NCBI GenBank assembly: GCA_958427355.1
Contig: CAUACA010000015.1
Coordinates: 1-54,024, forward strand
From: an uncultured Collinsella sp.
GTDB lineage: Bacteria; Actinomycetota; Coriobacteriia; Coriobacteriales; Coriobacteriaceae
DNA: 54,024 nt
Direction: 5' to 3'
Below the pieces are notes generated by a model, which made no database searches, was not told where the DNA came from, and saw nothing but the letters and a program-made list of their open reading frames with translations. Made by a program: the position numbers and the translations under genes. Every line of letters starts with the position of its first letter. The first letter of the stretch is position 1. Of this stretch, positions 47,737 to 54,024 are shown piece by piece.

Positions 47737-48945
47737 CTATATCGCCCACAAAGGAATCGCCTGCACCTTATCTGTTAGGGAGTATGGCTCAGGGGTCTGG
47801 CAAACGACATGTCCATACCCCACTTCATACCCCGACAGACCCTCGAGGCAACCGAAGTGCTTGACGGCGTCAATTCTGACTGTGGACGATGTCTTGATCT
47901 CGACGGGATGGAGAACATGCCCTTCTTGTATCACGAGGTCAATCTCGCGCTTCTTTGCGTCGCGATAGAACCAAACATCTCGAACGTTTCCGCCGGCGTT
48001 CATATAACTCTTGAGAACCTCCGACACCACGAAGGTCTCAAATACGTGCCCCGCGACAGCGCCAACTTGCAGCTGCTCGGGCGTGGTCCACCTAGTCAGG
48101 TGGCAAACAAGCCCCGTGTCCATAAAATATAGCTTCGGCGTCTTGGTGAGACTCTTGCCAATATTTGGCCAAAAGGGCTCGATAACGCGAACGATATTTG
48201 ATGCCTGTAGAACGGATAGCCAGGCCTTCACCGTCTTATGATCAACGTCAATGGCGTTGCCGATGTCCGAGGCGTTGAAGAGCTGGCCAGACCTAGCCGC
48301 ACATGCAACCATGAAGCTGTAGAACTTTGCCTCGTTCTTAACATTAATAAGGTCTCGCACATCGCGCTCTAGGTAAGCGGAAACGTAGTCTGAATAAAAT
48401 GAATCCCAGTCAATAGTGCTGTCCTGCAGCTCCGGCATCGAACCGCGATGAATAATTTCCCAGATGTTTTTATTGGGAGCTTTCTGCGCCACTGCGACCG
48501 GAGCGGGAACATAGGGGTGCGCCGTCCCCACATTGCCCATAAGCTCCCTCACACTTAACCCCGACATTTCGAGAATCCTAATTCTGCCAGCTAATGACTC
48601 ACCGACACCCTTCATGAGCCGATATGTTTGGGAACCCGTAAGTACGACTTGTCCCTTTTTAGTCGATTGGTCAACAATCCACTTAAGAGGCGAAAACAGC
48701 TCGGGGACCCTTTGAACCTCGTCAATGATCAGCGGCAGGGATTTTGATTCGAAAAAGAGCGCAGCGTCCTGCTTGGCGAGCAGGTAATCGCGCGGGTTTT
48801 CCATGGATACGTAGCCAAAGGAGCTGCCTAGGTGCTCCCTGAGGACGGTGGTCTTTCCAACTTGCCTTGCGCCAGTCACAAGAACGACCTTGCCCTGCCG
48901 AAGCAAGCGATCTATAGAGGATTCAATTTCGCGTTTGATGTACAT
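47737..48945 (-). CDS. AAA ATPase with C-terminal PD-(D/E)xK-like domain (COG1373/AAA_14-DUF4143 type)
   Basis: A 402-residue protein. Residues 1-130 are an AAA_14 domain with P-loop GARQVGKT (25-32) and Walker B PLIIDEVQRVPEL; a winged-helix linker and DUF4143 follow (YLERDVRDLINVKNEAKFYSFM). The last part holds REIDLVIQ and HPVEIKTS, the D and ExK of a nuclease-like core. GGAGG lies 8 bases from the ATG at 48945; the ATG two codons upstream is too close. A consensus promoter with a 27-bp palindrome precedes it. Function of the family is unknown. Confidence 0.9.
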   Translation of the reverse strand: MYIKREIESSIDRLLRQGKVVLVTGARQVGKTTVLREHLGSSFGYVSMENPRDYLLAKQDAALFFESKSLPLIIDEVQRVPELFSPLKWIVDQSTKKGQVVLTGSQTYRLMKGVGESLAGRIRILEMSGLSVRELMGNVGTAHPYVPAPVAVAQKAPNKNIWEIIHRGSMPELQDSTIDWDSFYSDYVSAYLERDVRDLINVKNEAKFYSFMVACAARSGQLFNASDIGNAIDVDHKTVKAWLSVLQASNIVRVIEPFWPNIGKSLTKTPKLYFMDTGLVCHLTRWTTPEQLQVGAVAGHVFETFVVSEVLKSYMNAGGNVRDVWFYRDAKKREIDLVIQEGHVLHPVEIKTSSTVRIDAVKHFGCLEGLSGYEVGYGHVVCQTPEPYSLTDKVQAIPLWAI

Positions 48946-48972
48946 CAGCATAGCCTCCCGTCTTGGAAGGTC

Positions 48973-49027
48973 ATTATCGCAGTTCGTTATATGTTATGTC
49001 AAATTTGGGAATACTATTCCCAAATTT
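48973..49027 (-). promoter_or_regulatory. Promoter and 27-bp palindrome of the third AAA ATPase
   Basis: On the minus strand, -35 TTGACA (49002-48997) and -10 GATAAT (48978-48973) are 18 bp apart, close to ideal. A perfect palindrome, AAATTTGGGAATA (49001-49013), C, TATTCCCAAATTT (49015-49027), adjoins and overlaps the -35 box by two bases, as an operator would. Confidence 0.8.
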
Positions 49028-49112
49028 AGCTATTTATCACAACAGTAATTATTACCTCATAGCCTTTGTTCTTCGTTTTCTCTCCTTCTTGTAGAGTGTA
49101 AAGGAAGGATCC

Positions 49113-49481
49113 ATGGCAGGGGCAAAAGAGGGGGTTGTGTTCGCGCGCAACGGCATCGAGAACACTGGCTTTGCGTACGCGTTCTCCCTGATAGAGGGCA
49201 AGTACAAGCTGCCAGTTCTGTTCTGCCTGTACCTGGACGGCACGACGCGCTACAACGAGCTCAAACGCAAGCTTGCGCCTGCTACTTACAAGTCGCTCAC
49301 CTCTGCACTGAGAGGTCTGGTCGCCGATGATCTTGTCAAGCGCGTTGAGTACCCCCAGGTACCACCGAAGGTGGAGTACAGCTTGACCGAGCGCGGCTTG
49401 TCGCTCATGCCAGTGCTTGATGAGCTCTGTCTTTGGGGCGAGGCCCATCGCGATGACCGGGTTCCGTCGTCCGACTGGTAG
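49113..49481 (+). CDS. HxlR family transcriptional regulator
   Basis: A 122-residue winged-helix protein with the HxlR core KLPVLFCLYLDGTTRYNELKRKL, then TSALRGLVADDLVKRVEYPQVPPKVEYSLTERG. HxlR regulators often respond to aldehydes or redox-active electrophiles. The cysteines of the usual sensing kind (near the N-terminus) are absent; Cys is at LFCLYL and LDELCLW. GGAAGGA precedes the ATG. It is divergent from the ATPase gene, 168 bp away. Its target is unknown. Confidence 0.9.
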   Translation: MAGAKEGVVFARNGIENTGFAYAFSLIEGKYKLPVLFCLYLDGTTRYNELKRKLAPATYKSLTSALRGLVADDLVKRVEYPQVPPKVEYSLTERGLSLMPVLDELCLWGEAHRDDRVPSSDW

Positions 49482-49578
49482 GCGAAGGGGGCGACGGAAC
49501 GTAAATCTTTCAATTGCCTAGAGAAAGATTGGATTGTCTTATTGGCAGGGAGCCGCGCGTGTCTCCCCTCACGCAGGT

Positions 49579-49726
49579 TCAGTTCATGACTTTCTCGAAC
49601 AGAAAGTCCTCTTCGAAACCGGGGAAAGGGGTCTCGCCCGGCTCCATGGGCGGTATGCGCCGATCGGGATGGCGGCTGTTGTAGAACTCGACTATCTTGA
49701 ACCCGCACTTGTTGACGTAGAAAGTT
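49579..49726 (-). pseudogene. GNAT acetyltransferase C-terminal remnant
   Basis: An open fragment of about 49 codons that reads FYVNKCGFKIVEFYNSRHPD, then a Pro/Gly stretch and FLFEKVMN before the stop. This is the last strand-helix and tail of a GNAT-type acetyltransferase (GF-ki-efyn, EKvM). No N-terminal part is present; at 49726-49728 the sequence changes abruptly to the topoisomerase A copy on the other strand. Confidence 0.7.
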
Positions 49727-49727
49727 C

Positions 49728-49979
49728 GTCTTTGAGAACGGCCGCGTGGTGCGTGTCGCACTTGCCGGATACGCTACCAAGACCAACCGCAACGGCCTTA
49801 AGAACGCCATCTACGGCGGCAGCAAGTGCTGTATGCGCAGGTGCTCAAGGAATCACCACCGTCGGCACGACCGAGGAGATTCTTGGCGCCGGCGTCTCGG
49901 CCGAGAAGTTCACCGCGCAGAGCCTACCCTCCGCCGGCGCCCTCATGAAAGAAAACGACATGCCGAGCCTGTTTGACTA
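49728..49979 (+). pseudogene. Duplicate of the topoisomerase A 3' end, internally deleted
   Basis: Bases 49728-49852 match 42803-42928 with one missing base (AAGCTGCTG became AAGTGCTG) and several substitutions. Bases 49853-49979 match 43056-43183 with about five substitutions in 128, the last changing TAG to TAA. The parent stretch 42929-43055 is missing. There is no start codon. Similarity begins abruptly after the GNAT fragment, so this is a relic, not a gene. Confidence 0.9.
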
Positions 49980-50019
49980 ACGCCCACAACTTCGTGTCAT
50001 TTTAGTTTGGCATTATCGC

Positions 50020-50064
50020 AAAAGGGGGCTGAGTGGCACGCACAATGTCACTCAGCCCCCTTTT
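50020..50064. terminator. Strong intrinsic terminator
   Basis: A 16-bp perfect stem, AAAAGGGGGCTGAGTG (50020-50035) with its complement ending TTTT (50049-50064), follows the topoisomerase copy. The rest of the gap 49980-50331 holds a weak promoter, TTGACG (50150-50155) with TATGCT (50172-50177), 16 bp apart, 155 bp before the next gene. Confidence 0.85.
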
Positions 50065-50331
50065 ACATCCCCGTGCGCGTTTTCGCGGCCAACTCACGGG
50101 CAGAAATCTGACCTATTCCTTAGGAAGCAAACAGGCAGATATAGGCACCTTGACGACTAAGATGACGAGCCTATGCTGACACAATCGGCAATACCGTTCA
50201 TTTAGACGACTCATCTAGGCAGCTCACTGGGCAGTTCATCGCGATTTCTTTACGGTCGCCATACGTCCTGCAATTCTGAGGTTCATATCATAACAACCGT
50301 TCCATATGACGCTCGTCAAAAGGAGATAGAT

Positions 50332-51639
50332 ATGAAGCTTAAGCACGCGATTGTCACCGTCATGGGCACCGCTTTGATTATGGCACCGGCGGCGATGCCT
50401 GCAACGGCGCTCACCGCACAGGCGGACGCCACCCCGGTGGCCGCCCAGGATGCGCAGAGCGGCTACAATGTCAAGGCGCAGAACGCGACCATTAACGCGA
50501 GCCAGCTCAAGGGCAACCTCACGCAGCTCAAGTGGCAGCTCAAGGATCTGATGCTCGTCGAGGCGACCTATAACGGCCGCGACATCAAGGACAGGGTCGA
50601 CGTCGGCTTCGGCAACAGCGCAGACGATCTCCAGAACAAGAAGCCCGGAACGTACACGATTCAGTTCTTCGACGGCAACAAGATCGCCGAGGCCAAGCTG
50701 ACCGTGACCGATTCTGCCAGCGAGGCGGCGCCCGCGCTCACCGCGGACACGGTGTCCTCCACGAAGGGCGGCGTGCTGCTGACCGTCATGGGCCAAGGGA
50801 TCACGAACGAACAACATGCCCTGCCCGCCGGCTCCTTCTCCATCGCAGCGGCGCACAAGGGCACCGACGGCGCCTGGTACACCGACGTGACGGTTAACTC
50901 GGCCGCAATCGATAAGTACTACCGCCCGCTTGTGCCGCCCGTCGTCCTCGACAAGGTGGCGTGGGACCAGAGCGCCTCGAAGCTGACCGCGACGTTCAAG
51001 TGGGATGCCGCCGCACAGCGGTGGACGGTTGCGGATCCTGCAAAGGTTACGTTTAAGGTCGCGATCACCAAGAACGGCGTCTTCGAGTTCGCCGAGTCCG
51101 CAACCCTTGCCCCCAGCGACGTCAAGGGTCTCAGCACGAACAAGCTCATTGCCCTCATCAAGGAGAAGCTCGTCAAGACCGCCGAGGTCAACGGTAGCTC
51201 CGTCGTGAACGACAGCAACTTCCACGTCATGCTGGGCACGCAGCTGACCGACATCCAGAACGGGAAGCCGGGCACCTACCAGATCGGCTTCATGTACGAC
51301 GGCAACGGTTACAACAACGAACAGGTCGGCTCCGCCACCCTCGTGATCGCCCAGCCCAGCAAGCCCGGCACTACGACACCCGGCACCACAACCCCCGGCA
51401 CCACAACCCCGAACACCGGCGATAAGACCGAAAAGGGCGATAAAGCCAACGGCGATAAGAACGGCTCATCTAAGAAGGGCAATGTCAACTCTTCCGGCAA
51501 CAAGACCTCCCAGAAGTCCGGCAAGGACCTCCCCAAAACAGGCGACGCGGGTCTGGGCATCGCGGGCATCATCTCTGCTGCCGGCGCCTCCCTCGCAGCG
51601 CTGGGCATCTTCACCAAGCGCCGCGAACACCAACGCTAA
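50332..51639 (+). CDS. LPxTG-anchored surface protein
   Basis: A 435-residue wall protein. A signal peptide of about 27 residues is followed by two similar beta units (one near 60-125 with NKKPGTYTIQFFDG, one near 265-335 with NGKPGTYQIGFMYDG), a Pro-Gly-Thr repeat, a Lys/Asp/Gly/Asn-rich spacer, LPKTGD at 400-405, a hydrophobic helix and KRREHQR. The sorting signal is complete, so a class-A-type sortase should attach it to peptidoglycan. AAAGGAG precedes the ATG. Binding partner or function cannot be named. A terminator follows directly. Confidence 0.92.
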   Translation: MKLKHAIVTVMGTALIMAPAAMPATALTAQADATPVAAQDAQSGYNVKAQNATINASQLKGNLTQLKWQLKDLMLVEATYNGRDIKDRVDVGFGNSADDLQNKKPGTYTIQFFDGNKIAEAKLTVTDSASEAAPALTADTVSSTKGGVLLTVMGQGITNEQHALPAGSFSIAAAHKGTDGAWYTDVTVNSAAIDKYYRPLVPPVVLDKVAWDQSASKLTATFKWDAAAQRWTVADPAKVTFKVAITKNGVFEFAESATLAPSDVKGLSTNKLIALIKEKLVKTAEVNGSSVVNDSNFHVMLGTQLTDIQNGKPGTYQIGFMYDGNGYNNEQVGSATLVIAQPSKPGTTTPGTTTPGTTTPNTGDKTEKGDKANGDKNGSSKKGNVNSSGNKTSQKSGKDLPKTGDAGLGIAGIISAAGASLAALGIFTKRREHQR

Positions 51640-51668
51640 TTCCTCAATTATCCGGTAACGAATTCACA

Positions 51669-51699
51669 GCCGCCTTCCCTATGGGGAGGCGGCTTTTTA
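51669..51699 (+). terminator. Intrinsic terminator of the LPxTG gene
   Basis: GCCGCCTTCCC and GGGGAGGCGGC pair around a short loop and are followed by TTTTTAT. Confidence 0.9.
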
Positions 51700-51756
51700 T
51701 CCCTCCCGACGCACAAACCACGGCAGGTACCATAGATAATGAGGGGGACATACGGC

Positions 51757-52317
51757 CTAGTCCTGGACGCGGTGATAGACAATCGGGTCGTCAAACCCAA
51801 AGACGCGTCTACCGTTTACCTCCATGGTCTCGGTCACCTCAAGGCTATCGGCCGAGAATCGCTCAAAAAGATGGAATTTCATGGTCGGCGTGAACATCGA
51901 GTCCGATCCGCCTTCCCACACACCGTCGCGTTCACGATAGAGTGCGGGCACGAACTTACCGGACTTCTTAAGCGAAGCATACTCTGCAGGGACCATCGTG
52001 TCATACGAAAGCGTGCGCTTGTCATTGCCTTCCGGCGCATCGTAGGAGGTCAGCAGAACACCTTCCGACTCCTCGGTGAAGAGGAACAAATGGGGTGACG
52101 AGGATTTTTTCCCATCGGTCTCGTAATAGCTCTCTTCGATCATGAATACGCCGGGGAAATCTGCCGGTAGGCCTAAAATCTTATCGTTGCATGCGGTGTT
52201 GACATGGCGGGCGAAAGGAAACACTTCCCCGGCCGCCTTCTTCGCCTCAAACTGTTCGCGGTTGTCGAAGCGCCCCAACAGTAGGCTCATAAAACTGTCC
52301 AGCGTTGACGTTGCCAT
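51757..52317 (-). CDS. Conserved hypothetical protein
   Basis: A 186-residue soluble protein with no motif that I can name. It begins STLDSFMSLLLGRFDNREQFEAKKAAGEVFPFARHVN, contains EESYYETDGKKSSSPHLFLFTEE and ends in a beta-rich part (MKFHLFERF, VTETMEVNGRRVFGFDDP). The size and the opening FDNREQ faintly recall CpcT/CpeT-type beta-barrel proteins, but too weakly to assign. AAGGAG lies six bases before the ATG at 52317; an open frame to 52455 has no ribosome site. It is transcribed alone, convergent with the LPxTG gene. Confidence 0.7.
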   Translation of the reverse strand: MATSTLDSFMSLLLGRFDNREQFEAKKAAGEVFPFARHVNTACNDKILGLPADFPGVFMIEESYYETDGKKSSSPHLFLFTEESEGVLLTSYDAPEGNDKRTLSYDTMVPAEYASLKKSGKFVPALYRERDGVWEGGSDSMFTPTMKFHLFERFSADSLEVTETMEVNGRRVFGFDDPIVYHRVQD

Positions 52318-52686
52318 AGCTATCTCCTTAATCGATGCCATCATCGTTTTGCACTGATACCCATGGGTGCGACGAGGCCGAAGCCACCCCCCTATCCACA
52401 CGGTTTCTTCAAATGCCGCATATGACACAGTTCGCATACCGCCCTCACCGCACACCGATTGGGCCGATAAACCGTTTGCGTGAGGAAACGGAGCCTACGA
52501 GATGCCGGAGTACACAAACACGCTTCTGATACGCGCCAATCTAAACTGGCAGGCACTCCCGCGTTGTGCGCGACGCCGTGGACTCCCAGTGTAGAATGAA
52601 ACGAGTTGACGGCTCGAGCGTCGATTGAATAGGCCTGGCAAATGACATGGCTTTGTTATCCGTCATGCGGAGAAGGGACGGCAGTC
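52318..52686. other. 369-bp intergenic stretch, nothing recognised
   Basis: The gap lies between two divergent genes. I see no RNA gene, repeat or coding frame with a ribosome site, only room for two promoters. Confidence 0.4.
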
Positions 52687-53268
52687 ATGCAATGTGGCAG
52701 ACGAACGAACGAGTATGTCACACTATTCGTCTTCGCAGCGCTGGTGGGCCTCCTGGGCCAGACGGTCGTGCCGTGGTTGTCCGACCAACTGAACTCGCCC
52801 CATCTAGGATTTAGGTTCCTGGTCTCCAACATCGACATCTATCCATTCGTGGTAGTTGCGCTCATATCATTCAGGAACACGGAGCCCAAAAGGGCGTTCT
52901 GGAGGGTTCTGGCCTTCTTTTCCGGCCTGTGCCTGGGCTACTACGGGTACACGGCCGCCCTTGCCACCTATAGCGCACTTGAGTCCGGCAGCGCGGGCTA
53001 TCTTGCGAACGTCTCATCCAGCGCAAAGGACGCGCTCGAGTACATGGCCGTCGCGCTGTGCGCGGGCGCGTGGGGGTTCGCCATGCAGAGGAGCGCGCGC
53101 AGGCGCCTCCTGTACGCGGCGATGCTGGTTCCGTTCATAGTGATTACCATGGCGTGCACGTACTCGAACCTCGTCGCCGAGCCTCCCCAGTTACTCATGG
53201 CCGCCGTGGACATCCTCTGCCTGGCGGGGATCTTCCAGTGTTTGCCACGCAAGGCGGCCTCTGGGTAA
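52687..53268 (+). CDS. Hypothetical membrane protein
   Basis: A 193-residue protein with about five hydrophobic helices (near 10-28, 48-62, 73-95, 114-130 and 139-185). There is a short conserved-looking motif RNTEPKRAFWRVLAFFSGLCLGYYGYT between helices 2 and 3. I do not recognise the family. The ATG at 52687 follows AAGGGACGG; an ATG at 52642 is in frame but has no ribosome site. It stands alone. Confidence 0.65.
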   Translation: MQCGRRTNEYVTLFVFAALVGLLGQTVVPWLSDQLNSPHLGFRFLVSNIDIYPFVVVALISFRNTEPKRAFWRVLAFFSGLCLGYYGYTAALATYSALESGSAGYLANVSSSAKDALEYMAVALCAGAWGFAMQRSARRRLLYAAMLVPFIVITMACTYSNLVAEPPQLLMAAVDILCLAGIFQCLPRKAASG

Positions 53269-53304
53269 GGCGCGGCGTCGGCACGGCTCTCGACGGTCAT
53301 GGCA

Positions 53305-53416
53305 TCAGAGGTGGATTTTGCGATCCACCATGATTGCTTTAAGGTATTCCTCATCGTCCACAGTCTCCAACCACTCGTTAGAGGCCTCCTCGCCCGGAAC
53401 CTCCAACGCCAGATGG
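53305..53416 (-). pseudogene. C-terminal fragment of a CMD-cupin gene
   Basis: Read on the minus strand it gives HLALEVPGEEASNEWLETVD, then DEEYLKA, and stops at TGA 53307-53305. It matches the end of the intact gene at 46285-47049; about 71 of 80 bases are identical between 53336-53415 and 46304-46383. No upstream part exists. The other bases of 53269-53592 hold nothing recognisable. Confidence 0.85.
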
Positions 53417-53592
53417 GTTGAGCCCCGGCGACTTGAATCAGCGGTCGTACCGGGGCTAACTGTTTACGCTGTAACACGCCATTCGATTTATGGGAGTCTC
53501 TACTGGCATCTGCAATCAGCACCAATCAAAGCGTGCTTTTTCGACATGACGCATAAAGCGCGCAACAAAACGAGAGCGATCCCATGACAACC

Positions 53593-53940
53593 CTACTCGT
53601 CAAGAGCCGCCTTAAACCAACTCGTAACGCTCGTAGGATGTGTGATAGCCGTCCCAACCACCACGGCCCAGGCACCAGCATCGAGGGCAGCGCGGGCATC
53701 TTGCGGCGTATGCACATGTCCCTCGCAGATGATGGGCAAATCTGGAAACTCCTCGACGGCCTGGCGCAATAACGGTAGATCGGGTCCTTCGTTCAGTGAC
53801 GTCTCAATCGCAGGTTTATTGTGCGACAGCGTGGTGGAAACCAAGTCGAAGCCCAGCTCGTACGCATGGCGAATATCCTCGATGGTCATGCAGTCGGCCA
53901 TGAGCAACACCCCCTCTTCCTGAAGCGGGTGCACGGACAT
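53593..53940 (-). pseudogene. nanE: 5'-truncated N-acetylmannosamine-6-phosphate 2-epimerase
   Basis: The 115 codons correspond to the C-terminal half of NanE, which converts ManNAc-6-P to GlcNAc-6-P in sialic acid use. The motif LLMADCMTIED, then LGFDLVSTTLS, IICEGHVHTPQDARAAL and WAVVVGTAIT are typical. The first half of the TIM barrel, with its catalytic and phosphate-site residues, is missing. Yet GGAGG lies before ATG 53940, so the remnant may be translated. Sequence beyond 53940 up to the window edge has stops in frame. Probably a non-functional remnant. Confidence 0.7.
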
Positions 53941-54024
53941 GGTAATCCTCCATCTAGGATGATTTTCTATGGCTCTGTTAGACCAGGATTGACATACATG
54001 TGTCCCCACGGTGCCATATCGTTG

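Noticed and set aside
49540..49560. ATTGGCAGGGAGC, identical to the start region of the ATPase gene at 37367
   Set aside because: Only 13 bases match and the following sequence does not continue as an ATPase; chance cannot be excluded.

Overview
The window looks like chromosome from a high-GC anaerobic gut actinobacterium of the class Coriobacteriia, most likely Collinsella or a close relative. This is inferred from the GC-rich, Shine-Dalgarno-led coding style, GTG/TTG starts, LPxTG- and LAxTG-type surface proteins, a tiny CLEC-motif membrane protein next to a polyferredoxin, and a second type IIA topoisomerase. No rRNA, tRNA, CRISPR array or transposase was seen.

Bases 1-20,320 are ordinary chromosome: a MATE exporter, LysR regulator, two EamA permeases, uracil-DNA glycosylase, an SDR plus VUT transporter operon with a structured leader, release factor 3, a GntR/YtrA-ABC drug-type cassette with its own operator, a ClC channel, a LOG protein, a two-helix K+ channel, a large hybrid sensor kinase, a PPOX protein, a MalY-type PLP enzyme, TrmO, an HTH/zinc-ribbon/TipAS regulator and a glutaredoxin. 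Bases 20,320-21,580 are nearly gene-free, low-GC and packed with nested palindromes and two copies of a ~65-nt hairpin repeat around an orphan ribbon-helix-helix gene.

Bases 21,582-36,958 hold a tRNA-dihydrouridine synthase, a giant MacB-like ABC protein, a redox operon (48-aa CXXC protein, polyferredoxin, TlpA-like lipoprotein) divergent from a two-component system, a LuxR-type regulator followed by a very large Tat-exported, LAxTG-anchored surface protein broken by a one-base frameshift, and a lipoprotein.

Bases 36,959-49,980 are the most unusual part. Three unrelated predicted AAA ATPases (37,360; 43,430; 48,945) each carry, just upstream, two or three copies of a 13-15 bp word private to that gene. 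Between the first and second lies a type IIA topoisomerase pair with a consensus actinobacterial LexA (SOS) box upstream. The second and third ATPases, with a MerR-controlled redox/hydrolase operon and an HxlR regulator, lie between the intact topoisomerase A gene and a partly deleted duplicate of its 3' end at 49,728-49,979, as expected of an inserted or rearranged island. Bases 50,000-54,024 are a mosaic: an LPxTG surface protein, two uncharacterised genes, a tail fragment copied from the island's cupin gene, and a 5'-truncated nanE.
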